Source: Bacillota bacterium (GTDB lineage: Bacteria; Bacillota; Clostridia; UBA1381). From it: a stretch of DNA of 13,988 nucleotides. The stretch spans positions 1 to 13,988 of the forward strand of contig JAJPXA010000228.1 of assembly GCA_021205715.1 (NCBI GenBank). Direction: 5' to 3'. This document shows, piece by piece, positions 1 through 7,575 of this stretch (the first letter of the stretch is position 1; each line of letters opens with the position of its first letter). A model generated the notes under the pieces. It saw only the letters and a program-made list of their open reading frames with translations, was not told where the DNA came from and did no database searches. The translations under genes were made by a program, and so were the position numbers.

Positions 1-842
1 ATCGACTCCGTTATAAACGCGTTAGACGCGATAACCGTGTTCTCGCCGATTACGGTTTTTCCGCCCAGAACGGACGCTCCGGAATATATCGTGACATTAT
101 CCTCTATCGTCGGGTGACGCTTTACGAAGCGCAGCTTCTGCCCGTCGCGCGTCGAGAGCGCGCCGAGCGTCACGCCCTGGTATATTTTAACGTGCTCGCC
201 GATTATCGTCGTTTCACCGATTACCACTCCCGTGCCGTGGTCGATAAAGAAGTACTTCCCTATCTTCGCGCCGGGGTTGATGTCTATGCCGGTTTGACTG
301 TGCGCGTACTCGGACATCATCCGCGGCAGAAGCGGCACCTCAAGCTCATAAAGCACGTGCGCTATGCGGTGAACCGTTATCGCGAGCATACACGGATACG
401 AAAATACTATTATATCCTTGCTTTCCGCCGCCGGATCACCATCAAACGCCGCTTGAATATCCGTCACAAGAACGTCGTATATGTCCGGCAGCTTGGTGAA
501 GAATATATCGCACACCTTTTCCGCCTTTGTATGCGCTTCATTGCATATGCATTCATCCTTTTCCGCGCCGCTTACGTTACAGCCGTAAATGCACGCCGCC
601 TCAATCTGCTCCATCAGCTTGTCGTGAAGCTTTGTCATAAGCGCGCCGGTTAAATATATGTCGGAATTGATGCGGTTTCCGAAATAATCCGGAAACAACA
701 GCGCCTTTATATCGTCTATTATTTCAACTATTACCTCAATATTCGGCATAACCGAGCGCGCGCGGCACTCGCTGAATTGATTTTTTTGCTGACGCTCTGT
801 CAGCGCTTTCAAATATTTGTCAACCTTTTTTGAAAAATCCAT
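1..842 (-). CDS. cysE: Serine O-acetyltransferase, EpsC/CysE-like, 3' end cut off by window
   Basis: The enzyme transfers acetyl from acetyl-CoA to L-serine to make O-acetylserine, the carbon skeleton for cysteine; it is cytosolic. ATG at 842 has GGGAG 7 nt upstream, and 280 codons are in the window before the edge. Residues 1-150 form a helical N-terminal domain ending in GDPAA; HRIAHVLYE follows at 158-166. A left-handed hexapeptide-repeat helix then starts with TGIDINPGAKIG (184-195), IDHGTGVVIGET (200-211) and IYQGVTLGA. Asp187 and His202 are 15 residues apart, the same spacing as the catalytic Asp143/His158 of E. coli CysE. The long N-terminal domain matches the roughly 300-residue clostridial/Bacteroides class rather than the 170-residue short form. 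It contains a cysteine cluster (84, 88, 98, 100, 111) whose role is unknown. It starts 15 nt after the GNAT gene and is probably cotranscribed with it. No cysK is visible; the C-terminus is missing only because the window ends. Confidence 0.95.
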   Translation of the reverse strand, partial: MDFSKKVDKYLKALTERQQKNQFSECRARSVMPNIEVIVEIIDDIKALLFPDYFGNRINSDIYLTGALMTKLHDKLMEQIEAACIYGCNVSGAEKDECICNEAHTKAEKVCDIFFTKLPDIYDVLVTDIQAAFDGDPAAESKDIIVFSYPCMLAITVHRIAHVLYELEVPLLPRMMSEYAHSQTGIDINPGAKIGKYFFIDHGTGVVIGETTIIGEHVKIYQGVTLGALSTRDGQKLRFVKRHPTIEDNVTIYSGASVLGGKTVIGENTVIASNAFITES

Positions 843-857
843 TACAATCTCCCGTTC

Positions 858-1298
858 TCAAAATTCAGCCGTGAACTGCTTGTAGTCCAATTCTCGAACA
901 CCCATTTTTTTATATAATCCTATCGCGGATTTGTTGCTTTCCTTTGCCTCAAGCCTGAATCTTCGCGAATCGCGGTACGTGTCAAAAACAAATTTGAAAA
1001 ATTGCTTTCCCCAACCCTTGCCGCGCATTTCCTCCTTGATATAAATGTCGAGTATGCCGGTGCAGATACCGCCGACCTCCGTTTCAAAATATCTTGTTAT
1101 AAACGAAAATCCGTATATTTTATCGTTTTCGCAAAACACATAGCCCGTAAAATTAGGTGTGTTTTTAAGCGCGTAATCGATGCTCCGCTTTATCGTGCCG
1201 TCCGATATTGTATGATCCACAGCGTCGCCCGAGTAAAAAGCCGAGGCGAGCGCCAAAACTCTGTCCTTATCGGCGGGCGCTATTTTTCTTATCAGCAT
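858..1298 (-). CDS. GNAT-family N-acetyltransferase
   Basis: This is a single-domain GNAT acetyltransferase of 146 residues, the normal size for the family. The acetyl-CoA pyrophosphate-binding motif A is visible as RGKGWGK at 92-98, after the beta-strand ILDIYIKEEM. The typical C-terminal motif B follows as ESNKSAIGLYKKMGV (about 120-134). The substrate cannot be read from the sequence; it could be a small molecule or a protein N-terminus. The ATG at 1298 has a near-perfect AAGGAG 5 nt upstream. A promoter with a 17-bp spacer lies just before it, so this gene probably opens a transcription unit with the serine acetyltransferase 15 nt downstream. Linkage to cysteine synthesis does not prove a role in it. 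Family call is firm, function unassigned. Confidence 0.88.
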   Translation of the reverse strand: MLIRKIAPADKDRVLALASAFYSGDAVDHTISDGTIKRSIDYALKNTPNFTGYVFCENDKIYGFSFITRYFETEVGGICTGILDIYIKEEMRGKGWGKQFFKFVFDTYRDSRRFRLEAKESNKSAIGLYKKMGVRELDYKQFTAEF

Positions 1299-1320
1299 AT
1301 TATCTCCTTGCTTTTATGGT

Positions 1321-1349
1321 ATTTTAACACAAATTCGAGCCGATTTCAA
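1321..1349 (-). promoter_or_regulatory. Predicted sigma-A promoter for GNAT-cysE
   Basis: On the minus strand TTGAAA (1349-1344) is followed by a 17-nt spacer and TAAAAT (1326-1321). A TG dinucleotide one base before the -10 box makes it an extended -10. Transcription would start near 1314, leaving a leader of only about 15 nt, so there is no room for a T-box or riboswitch. The hexamers lie wholly in the 68-nt gap after the dipeptidase gene. Prediction from consensus only. Confidence 0.7.
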
Positions 1350-1366
1350 TACATACGGCAGTCGAA

Positions 1367-2251
1367 TTAATATTTTTCAAAAACCCGCTCAAAATTGGCG
1401 CGGCTTATTTTGTTTACCTGCTCCTCGCTGTAATTTAGCTGAAGCAGTCTGTCGAAAATCTTATACAAATCAGCGCACCCGCGTATTCCGCGCGGCAAAT
1501 GATTTTCCACACCGTCAAAATCGCATCCCATACCGATATGATTTTCGCCGCCGAGGGACATAAAATGCTCGATATGCTTTACAACGTCGTCAACCTCGGC
1601 ATAATCGCTTTCGGTCAGGAATTTCGCGTACAGATTTATACCGACACAGCCGCCGCTTCGCATTATAATCTTAAACATATCGTCCGTAAGATTTCTGCGG
1701 TGCGCTCTTACCGAGCGCGAGCAGGAATGCGACGCGATAATAGGAAGCGCCGTACACTCCGCCGCGTCGTAAAACGAGTGGTCGTTTAAATGCGACACGT
1801 CAAGGAAAATATCAAAATCGTTCATTTTTCGTATTACCCGTCTGCCGAACGGCGTAACGCCGCCCTCCGCCGCATCCGCGCCGGAGGCAAGGTGATTTTT
1901 AAAATTCCACGTAAGCGCGATAAGCCGCACGCCGAGGAGATGAAAGCGCCTGAGCGTCATAATGCTGTCTATGCCCTCGCCGCCCTCTATGCTTAAAATC
2001 GTTTTTACGCTTTCGGAATCCTTAACGAGCGGCGCAACCCGCGTTTTATAGGTTTTGATAAGATCGAGAGTCCGTTTTTTCGCGCGGCGCTTATGCTCGG
2101 GCGATATGAAGCACGCCATAACCTGCGTATAGCTTTCGTACCGCTCCATACGCTCCAAATCCACGTTATATGTATTTTTATCAAAGCTCCCGCCGCCGTC
2201 CGCAAGCGCCGAAAGCGTGTCGCAGTGCGTGTCAAACACGGAATATTTCAT
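1367..2251 (-). CDS. Peptidase M19 membrane-dipeptidase-family protein
   Basis: A zinc-dependent dipeptidase of the renal (membrane) dipeptidase family, which hydrolyses dipeptides and in some bacteria D-amino-acid-containing dipeptides. All family landmarks are present in order: DTHCDT at 7-12 (metal ligands His9 and Asp11), bridging IEGGEG (Glu89), DVSHLND (His154), ASHSCSRSV (His175) and GMGCDFDG (Asp244, matching the conserved active-site Asp). Length (294 aa) is slightly below the usual 300-350. There is no signal peptide, so it is probably cytosolic despite the family name. The ATG directly abuts the TAA stop of yraN, with AAGGA about 10 nt upstream, indicating translational coupling. 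It is the last gene of the presumed his-rnhB-yraN operon. The physiological substrate is not predictable from sequence. Confidence 0.93.
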   Translation of the reverse strand: MKYSVFDTHCDTLSALADGGGSFDKNTYNVDLERMERYESYTQVMACFISPEHKRRAKKRTLDLIKTYKTRVAPLVKDSESVKTILSIEGGEGIDSIMTLRRFHLLGVRLIALTWNFKNHLASGADAAEGGVTPFGRRVIRKMNDFDIFLDVSHLNDHSFYDAAECTALPIIASHSCSRSVRAHRRNLTDDMFKIIMRSGGCVGINLYAKFLTESDYAEVDDVVKHIEHFMSLGGENHIGMGCDFDGVENHLPRGIRGCADLYKIFDRLLQLNYSEEQVNKISRANFERVFEKY

Positions 2252-2608
2252 TTAAAACGCGTCCTTTATATGATTTAAATTCACCGTCTTTAACCGTCCG
2301 CCGGCTATGGTGTATATAACCTCGACAACGTCGAAGCGCATTTCTTTATCCAGACTTGTTATATATATTAGCGCCGTTTTTTTAATATGCTCGATTTTTT
2401 TCGCGTCGACATATTCGGACGGCTCTCCGTATTTGTTGTTTTTTCGCGTTTTTACCTCTGCGAAAACCGTGCAGCCGTCATCGTCGGCGATTATGTCTAT
2501 CTCACCCGCGCGCACGCGAAAATTTCGTTCGAGAATTTCATATCCCATTTTTTCGAGATATTCGCAGGCGGCATCTTCGCCGAAATCACCTATTTCCTTA
2601 GTCGTCAC
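2252..2608 (-). CDS. yraN: YraN/UPF0102 family nuclease-like protein (GTG start)
   Basis: A small protein of the UPF0102/YraN family, structurally related to Holliday-junction resolvases and the restriction-endonuclease fold; its cellular role is not settled. The conserved features are GDFGEDAACEYLEKMGY (7-23), RNFR (28-31), GEIDII (35-40) and EVKTR (51-55), giving a PD-(D/E)xK-type set of Asp38, Glu51 and Lys53. I chose the GTG at 2608. It overlaps the rnhB stop in the 4-base GTGA and has GGGAG 7 nt upstream. It also gives 118 residues, the usual family length. A longer frame from another GTG at 2659 has no ribosome site and would add 17 non-conserved residues inside rnhB. The rnhB-yraN pairing is a long-standing bacterial neighbourhood. 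Confidence 0.92.
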   Translation of the reverse strand: MTTKEIGDFGEDAACEYLEKMGYEILERNFRVRAGEIDIIADDDGCTVFAEVKTRKNNKYGEPSEYVDAKKIEHIKKTALIYITSLDKEMRFDVVEVIYTIAGGRLKTVNLNHIKDAF

Positions 2609-3255
2609 TTCTGTTCTCCCAAAATTTTCTTCAAAAATGTTTTTCTGTGAATTTCGCACGGCCCGTATTTCAAAATCGCCTCAATATGCTCCTTTGTTCC
2701 GTAACCCTTGTGCTTTCCAAAGCCGTATTCGGGATATTTTTCGGCGAGCGCGCATATGTACCTGTCACGGCTCACCTTCGCCAATATCGACGCCGCCGCT
2801 ATCGACGCGCTTTTCGCGTCGCCCTTTACGATAGTTTCGCACGAAACGCTCATACCGCTTATACGGTTGCCGTCAATCAGCGCGTACTGCGGCGTTACGG
2901 CAAGCGCACTTACGGCTCCTCTCATAGCCTCGAAGGTCGCGTTTAGGATATTTATATCGTCTATGCGCTTCTCGTCAACGGAAAACACCGCGTATGCCGC
3001 CGCCTTTTCGCATATTATGTCATACAGTTCCTCTCGGCGCTTTTCGCTCAGCTTTTTCGAGTCGTTAAGCCCCAAAATCACCTCGTCGCCGTCAAACACG
3101 ACCGCCGCCGCGAACACGGCACCCGCAAGCGGGCCTCTGCCCGCCTCGTCAACTCCCGCGATTACGGATATTCCGTCATTACGAAGCTCCCGCTCGCGGC
3201 TGTACATATTAAGCACCCGCGCCGTTTCCTCTTCCTTTGTCAGCTTTTTAGGCAT
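2605..3255 (-). CDS. rnhB: Ribonuclease HII
   Basis: RNase HII cleaves RNA in RNA-DNA hybrids and removes single misincorporated ribonucleotides from DNA. GVDEAGRGPLAG near residue 34-45 carries Asp36 and Glu37; LIDGN supplies Asp128 and KGDAKSASIAAASILAKVSRD supplies Asp146. The 18-residue gap between the last two matches E. coli RNase HII (Asp108/Asp126), so the DEDD metal site is complete. The GxGKHKGYGT-like segment (FGKHKGYGTKEH) near the C-terminus is also typical. ATG at 3255 is preferred because AGAGGG lies 6 nt upstream; an in-frame TTG at 3285 has none. Length 216 aa fits the family. The stop overlaps the yraN start by 4 bases. A 48-nt gap separates it from the upstream zinc-ribbon gene. 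Confidence 0.96.
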   Translation of the reverse strand: MPKKLTKEEETARVLNMYSRERELRNDGISVIAGVDEAGRGPLAGAVFAAAVVFDGDEVILGLNDSKKLSEKRREELYDIICEKAAAYAVFSVDEKRIDDINILNATFEAMRGAVSALAVTPQYALIDGNRISGMSVSCETIVKGDAKSASIAAASILAKVSRDRYICALAEKYPEYGFGKHKGYGTKEHIEAILKYGPCEIHRKTFLKKILGEQK

Positions 3256-3304
3256 ACCGTTCCCTCTTTCGATTTCTTTAATCAATAATATTTAACAATC
3301 CGCG

Positions 3305-4162
3305 TCAAATCGAATACTGTTTTTCGCCGCCGCTGTCATATTCCCCGTTTACTCTTGAAAATGTATTTCCGTTTTCGAGGATTATAAACGTGTCGGTGCC
3401 TATCCACTGCAAATGAAGCGTTTCCGTTTTTCTGCCGTTTGAGTAAAGCGTGAGAGTTTTTGTAAAAGCGTTATAGCTGTAGTCGTATTCCTCCGTTAAA
3501 AACGCGCTGTAATAATACTCCAAGCTGTCGTCGCCAATCAGCATATACGACTCGCTCGTTATGCCGAAAAAGCTTATATTCTCCTGCTGAGAAACCCACA
3601 TACCTTCGATATTGTATATCTTCGGATATATAATACACACGGCGGCAATTACAATGCCGATAAACGCGATTGCCGCCGCCGCTATCGCACAGATTATTGC
3701 CGCTTTAATACCCTTGCGCTTAGGCTTGGGCGCATCGGTGAATTTATGCGAGCAATTGGTGCAGAAATTCACGTCCGCAGGCAAAGACTCGCCGCATATC
3801 GGACAAATCTTATTTTTTTCGTAAACTATTCTGTAGCCCCCGTCCTCAAGCGTTTCGACATTCGGAGTGCAATCCCGGCTTTCGCCGTCCGGTGCCGTTT
3901 CATCGGGCGCGCCGCTTACCGGCGTTTCCGATGCCGTTTCATCGGCGGCATCGCTTACCGGCGTTTCCGATGCCGGCTCATCGGCGGCATCGCTTACCGG
4001 TGCTTCCGGCGCGTCATTCGGCGCGTCGCTTATCGGCGTTTCCGATGCCGGTTCAACGGCGGCATCGTTCACCGGCGCTTCCGACGGCTTTAACCGTCTT
4101 CCGCAATTTTGACAAAATACATTCTCCGAAGAATTCTCTTCTCCGCATCCAAAGCATCTCAT
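3305..4162 (-). CDS. Membrane protein with two zinc ribbons and a Pro/Ala/Glu/Asp repeat linker
   Basis: I recognise the architecture but not the function. From the ATG at 4162 (285 aa; GGGAGG 10 nt upstream) it has four parts. First is an N-terminal zinc ribbon, Cys3-x2-Cys6 ... Cys17-x2-Cys20. Second is an acidic linker of 12-13-residue repeats (about 31-91, ending ASETP). Third is a second ribbon, Cys120-x2-Cys123 ... Cys134-x2-Cys137. Fourth is a basic patch (PKRKG) and one transmembrane helix (about 154-178), followed by a roughly 107-residue beta-rich tail. The positive patch before the helix suggests that the ribbons face the cytosol and the tail is outside. The tail (GMWVSQ..., YNAFTKTLTLYSNGRKT) looks like a lipocalin-like/DUF5640-type fold, but that is an impression, not a search result. 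It lies between the TVP38-like gene and rnhB and is probably cotranscribed with them. Confidence 0.85.
   Translation of the reverse strand: MRCFGCGEENSSENVFCQNCGRRLKPSEAPVNDAAVEPASETPISDAPNDAPEAPVSDAADEPASETPVSDAADETASETPVSGAPDETAPDGESRDCTPNVETLEDGGYRIVYEKNKICPICGESLPADVNFCTNCSHKFTDAPKPKRKGIKAAIICAIAAAAIAFIGIVIAAVCIIYPKIYNIEGMWVSQQENISFFGITSESYMLIGDDSLEYYYSAFLTEEYDYSYNAFTKTLTLYSNGRKTETLHLQWIGTDTFIILENGNTFSRVNGEYDSGGEKQYSI
3914..4073. repeat. 39-bp in-frame tandem repeat in the zinc-ribbon gene
   Basis: Units begin at 3914, 3953, 3992, 4028 and 4067, with spacings of 39, 39, 36 and 39 bp; all are multiples of three. On the plus strand each starts GCTTACC, GCTTATC or GTTCACC. The copies at 3914 and 3953 differ at only 2 of 39 bases, so amplification or homogenisation is recent. 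The units encode 13-residue blocks such as VSDAADEPASETP, forming an acidic linker between the two zinc ribbons. Confidence 0.9.
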
Positions 4163-4191
4163 TAACAACAAACCTCCCGAAATTTTATTAT

Positions 4192-4824
4192 TTATGCCGC
4201 AATATGCGGCAGAAAATCATTTACCGCGCTCCATAAATATGAGAATTTTCCCATAAAATACTCCAATCCGTATGTGTAGAGCAGTAGTTTCCAAGGCTTA
4301 AATATAAGGGTAAGCAGAACAAAGCGCTTAAAGGTCATTTTCGTAAGCCCCGCCAAATAGCTCAAAGCGTTATCGGGAAACGCGGGCAAAAGAAACGACA
4401 CTACCAAAATCTTTTCAAAAACCTTGGTTTTTCCTAAAAATTTCTCATATTTATCTATGTGCTTTTTTTTGACAATCGATTCCACTATTGGCTTTCCCCA
4501 TTTGCGCACAATCGCAAATATTATAATAGAGCCTAAAATCGTCGAAGCGGCATTCAAAATAAATCCCCAAAGCGGCCCGAATGCCGCCGTTGACACGGGG
4601 TAACCCGCGGCGCACGGTAAAATAAGCACCACCACCGTTACGGTTTCCACAATTAAAAACGCGAGCGGCGCAAATACTCCGGCGGAGTCGATAAATCTCG
4701 TAAAAGCGTCCTTTGAGGAGAAAACTCCCTTTTTCAGTCCGATTATCGCGGCTACGCACACGATTACTATAACCGCCGCGGTAATTATATAAAATACCGT
4801 TTTATATTTTTTGTTTTTTACCAC
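4192..4824 (-). CDS. TVP38/TMEM64 (VTT/DedA-like) membrane protein
   Basis: An integral membrane protein of the VTT-domain family, which includes bacterial YdjX/YtxB-like proteins and eukaryotic TMEM64/TMEM41B lipid scramblases. Its substrate here is unknown. It begins with a basic tail and a first helix (about 9-29). A helix with PCAAGYPVSTAAFG (70-83) follows, then the conserved reentrant-loop motif GPLWGFILNAASTILGS (83-99). FAIVRKWGK (103-111) and LPAFPDNALSYLAGLTKM (146-163) match the family's second signature. Length 210 aa is normal. The start is GTG at 4824; GGGA lies about 12 nt upstream, a long spacing, and no better in-frame start exists nearby. It follows hisB by 46 nt with no clear promoter between, so it is probably read through from the his genes. 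Nothing in the sequence links it to histidine synthesis. Confidence 0.9.
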   Translation of the reverse strand: MVKNKKYKTVFYIITAAVIVIVCVAAIIGLKKGVFSSKDAFTRFIDSAGVFAPLAFLIVETVTVVVLILPCAAGYPVSTAAFGPLWGFILNAASTILGSIIIFAIVRKWGKPIVESIVKKKHIDKYEKFLGKTKVFEKILVVSFLLPAFPDNALSYLAGLTKMTFKRFVLLTLIFKPWKLLLYTYGLEYFMGKFSYLWSAVNDFLPHIAA

Positions 4825-4870
4825 AGTGTATACACATCCCTTTTTTCATATGTACTGCATTTAAAGCGAA

Positions 4871-5455
4871 TTAAATCGCTCCCTTCGTCGATAAAACTCC
4901 CGTTATCCTTTCATCGCGCATCGTCGCCGCGTCAAGTGCCTTAGCAAACGCCTTAAACGCGCCCTCGGCGATATGATGGTCGTTAATGCCGGAAATCTGC
5001 TTGAAATGCAAATTCATTTTCGCCGCAGAGGACACCGCGTAGAAAAATTCCCTTACCATCTGCGTGTTCATATCCCCCATTTTTTCAAACGTGAACGACA
5101 AATCCGAGCTGTAATACGCGCGCCCCGAAAGGTCGACCGCGCACAGGATAAGCGCCTCGTCCATCGGCAGTACGGCGCTTCCGTAGCGCTTTATGCCCGC
5201 CTTATCACCGAGCGCCTCGCCTATCGCCCCGCCCAGAACAATGCCGGTATCCTCTATGGTGTGGTGGTCGTCAACGCGCAAATCGCCCTTGACCTTTACC
5301 GCGAGGTCAAAAAGACCGTGCTTGGCAAAGCCCTCAAGCATATGGTCGAAAAATCCGACGCCCGTGTCAATATCGCTTTTTCCCGAACCGTCGATATTGA
5401 GCGTCAGCTCAATATCCGTTTCCTTTGTCTTTCTTTTGATTTCAGCCGTCCGCAT
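4871..5455 (-). CDS. hisB: Imidazoleglycerol-phosphate dehydratase
   Basis: HisB removes water from D-erythro-imidazoleglycerol phosphate to give imidazole acetol phosphate, the sixth histidine-pathway step. Both halves of the duplicated fold show the metal-binding motifs: FFDHMLEGFAKHG (His38, His46), DDHHTIED at 62-69, and DHHIAE at 159-164. This is the monofunctional enzyme; there is no fused phosphatase domain, consistent with a separate hisK in the operon. ATG at 5455 has GGGGAGG close upstream and gives 194 residues beginning MRTAEIKRKTKET, the canonical N-terminus. An in-frame TTG 24 nt earlier lacks a ribosome site and overlaps nothing useful. The gap to hisD is 13 nt. Confidence 0.97.
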   Translation of the reverse strand: MRTAEIKRKTKETDIELTLNIDGSGKSDIDTGVGFFDHMLEGFAKHGLFDLAVKVKGDLRVDDHHTIEDTGIVLGGAIGEALGDKAGIKRYGSAVLPMDEALILCAVDLSGRAYYSSDLSFTFEKMGDMNTQMVREFFYAVSSAAKMNLHFKQISGINDHHIAEGAFKAFAKALDAATMRDERITGVLSTKGAI

Positions 5456-5468
5456 AACATCCTCCCCG

Positions 5469-6761
5469 TTATTTTTCAAATCTAACCTTCATCGAAAGCG
5501 CGTGCGCCGTTAGACGCTCCGCCTCGGCAAATTTTTCAACGTATGTGTGAACCTCGCCCAAAGCCTCGCGCGAATAGTATATAACGCTTGATTTCTTGAC
5601 GAAATCGTCAACGCTTAATGGCGAGAAGAATTTTGCAGTTCCGTTTGTCGGAAGCACATGATTGGGGCCCGCAAAATAGTCGCCCAGCGGCTCACAGCTA
5701 TGCTCGCCGATGAATATCGCGCCCGCGTTTTTAATCTTCATCATAACCTCGAACGCGTTCTCGGTCATTATCTCCAAATGCTCCGGCGCAATCGCGTTTG
5801 CCGCGTCAACCGCCGCCGCCATATCCTCGGCGATAAGGATATATCCGAAATTGTCAAGCGATTTTTCTATTATCTCATTTCTCGAAAGCTCCGCTCTAAG
5901 TCGGTCAACCTCCGCGCCGACCTTATCGGCAAACTTTTCGGATGTCGTTATCAAAATTGCCGAGGCAAGCGCGTCATGCTCCGCCTGCGACAGCAAATCC
6001 GCCGCCGCGTATGTCGGGTTCACGCTCTCGTCCGCAATAACCAATATCTCGCTCGGGCCCGCGATTGAATCTATGTTTACATTGCCGTAAACCGCCTTTT
6101 TCGCAAGCGCGACATATATGTTTCCGGGACCTACAATCTTGTCGACCTTCGGAACGCTCTTAGTGCCATATGCAAGCGCCGCTACCGCCTGAGCGCCGCC
6201 GACCTTATATATCTCGTCCGCGCCCGCCTCTTTCGCGGCGACCAAAACAACCGGATTTACACCGCCGTCCGCGCCGCACGGGGTCGTCATAACTATCGTT
6301 CCCACGCCCGCGACCTTTGCCGGCATTATGTTCATCAGCACCGATGACGGATATGCCGCCGTGCCGCCCGGCACATACACGCCGACCGTTTCCAATGGCG
6401 TCACCTTTTGACCGAGCATCGTTCCCTTTTCGGTGCTTGTAAACCAGCTGTTCTGCGCCTGTTTTTTATGGTAGTCCTCTATATTCGCCTTTGATTTTCG
6501 GATTATGCCTAAAAGCTCCTCGCCGACAGCCTCATACGCCGCCGCGATTTCCGCGCCGCTTACTTTGATATTATCGGCATTTAAGTCGAATTTATCAAAT
6601 TTTTTCGTGTATTCAAAAAGTGCCTTATCGCCGTTTTCACGCACGTTCGCGATAATGTCCGCGACGGTCTTTTCGTACTCTCCGTAGCTTGTCGGGCTTC
6701 TTTTGAGCATATTTTCCAAAATTCCGTTTATCGTGTCATTTGTAAGCTTTACCTTTCTCAT
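5469..6761 (-). CDS. hisD: Histidinol dehydrogenase
   Basis: HisD is the NAD-dependent zinc enzyme that oxidises L-histidinol to L-histidine in two steps via histidinal. The zinc ligands can be placed at Gln259 and His262 (LLSQAEHD), Asp361 (LGDYFAGPNH) and His420 (LTAHALS). The catalytic pair is Glu327-His328 in APEHLE, and His368 lies in GPNHVLPT. The nucleotide-binding parts YVPGGTAAYPSSVLMN (129-144) and GPGNIYV (211-217) are intact. Length is 430 aa, standard for the family. ATG at 6761 has GAGG 7 nt upstream. The gene sits 13 nt after hisK and 13 nt before hisB, so the his genes are tightly packed. Confidence 0.98.
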   Translation of the reverse strand: MRKVKLTNDTINGILENMLKRSPTSYGEYEKTVADIIANVRENGDKALFEYTKKFDKFDLNADNIKVSGAEIAAAYEAVGEELLGIIRKSKANIEDYHKKQAQNSWFTSTEKGTMLGQKVTPLETVGVYVPGGTAAYPSSVLMNIMPAKVAGVGTIVMTTPCGADGGVNPVVLVAAKEAGADEIYKVGGAQAVAALAYGTKSVPKVDKIVGPGNIYVALAKKAVYGNVNIDSIAGPSEILVIADESVNPTYAAADLLSQAEHDALASAILITTSEKFADKVGAEVDRLRAELSRNEIIEKSLDNFGYILIAEDMAAAVDAANAIAPEHLEIMTENAFEVMMKIKNAGAIFIGEHSCEPLGDYFAGPNHVLPTNGTAKFFSPLSVDDFVKKSSVIYYSREALGEVHTYVEKFAEAERLTAHALSMKVRFEK

Positions 6762-6774
6762 TTCTCTACCTCTT

Positions 6775-7575
6775 TCATAGCTTTATAAATTCCGGCTTTC
6801 TGTCCTTAAAAACCGTGTAATATTCAAATCCCGACCGCAAGAGTATATCCCTTGCGAGGTCAAATTCCGCGCCGATGTCCTCCGACTTATGCGCGTCCGA
6901 GCCGACGGTTATAATCTCGCCGCCAAGCTCGCGGTAGCGCGCGACCACCTCAGGACACGGATTCGGATTTGCCATCCCGCGCGTCAAGCCGCCGGTGTTC
7001 AATTCTATTCCCTTGCCGCTTTCGATAAGCGTTTTTAAAATCTCGTCTATAACATCGGAAAACGCGGCATACGAATAATTTTTGTCCTTTTCCGGCGCGT
7101 AACGCACGATGTAGTCGAGGTGCCCGTACACGTCGAAATCCGCGCAGGTCTTAAACGACTCAAGCGCGTAATCGAAATATCTCAAAAACGCTTCCCTGTC
7201 CGTTACACCCGCGAAATATTCGGGGTAATAGGGGTCAACGCCGTTTATCAAATGCGTCGAGCCGATAACAAAGTCATACGGGCGCTTTTTTACAAATTCG
7301 CCGAGCCGCGCACTCAAATGCGGCTCAAGCCCCGTTTCAACGCCTATGCGCACGTCGATTTTGCCGCTGTACTCCTCCCTAAGCGCCGAAAGCGTCTTGA
7401 AATAAGCGTCATAATCGAGCGTGAAATCAAGCTCGTCATAGGCATAGTCAAAATCCTGGTGGTCGGTAAAGCACAGACTGCGCATACCGAGCGCCGCCGC
7501 GCGCTCGATAATTCGGCGCGGCTCCTCGCTGCTGTCTGCGGAAAAGCGCGAGTGCAAATGATAATCGGCTATCAT
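6775..7575 (-). CDS. hisK: Histidinol-phosphatase, PHP family
   Basis: This enzyme dephosphorylates L-histidinol phosphate, using the PHP fold typical of Firmicutes (HisK/HisJ) instead of the HAD-type domain of enterobacterial HisB. The metal-binding motifs are complete: DYHLHSRFSAD (His6, His8), FTDHQDF (His39), GVETGLEP (Glu80), IGSTHL (His108), VYGHLDY (His152) and VGSDAHKSEDIG (Asp227, His229). Length 266 aa fits the family. The ATG overlaps the hisC stop by four bases (ATGA), implying translational coupling. PHP proteins include other phosphoesterases, but placement between hisC and hisD makes the histidine role nearly certain. Confidence 0.96.
   Translation of the reverse strand: MIADYHLHSRFSADSSEEPRRIIERAAALGMRSLCFTDHQDFDYAYDELDFTLDYDAYFKTLSALREEYSGKIDVRIGVETGLEPHLSARLGEFVKKRPYDFVIGSTHLINGVDPYYPEYFAGVTDREAFLRYFDYALESFKTCADFDVYGHLDYIVRYAPEKDKNYSYAAFSDVIDEILKTLIESGKGIELNTGGLTRGMANPNPCPEVVARYRELGGEIITVGSDAHKSEDIGAEFDLARDILLRSGFEYYTVFKDRKPEFIKL

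Noticed and set aside
114..653. 179-codon plus-strand reading frame opposite cysE
   Set aside because: The minus strand encodes an unmistakable serine acetyltransferase over the same bases; the plus frame is Arg/Tyr-rich antisense translation.
2708..3295. 195-codon plus-strand reading frame opposite rnhB
   Set aside because: It mirrors the conserved rnhB frame, is Ser/Ala-rich as expected for an antisense frame, and has no start signal.
4826..4835. GTGTATACAC palindrome just before the GTG start of the TVP38-like gene
   Set aside because: It is a single 10-bp palindrome in an AT-rich gap with no second copy or promoter around it. That is too little to call an operator.
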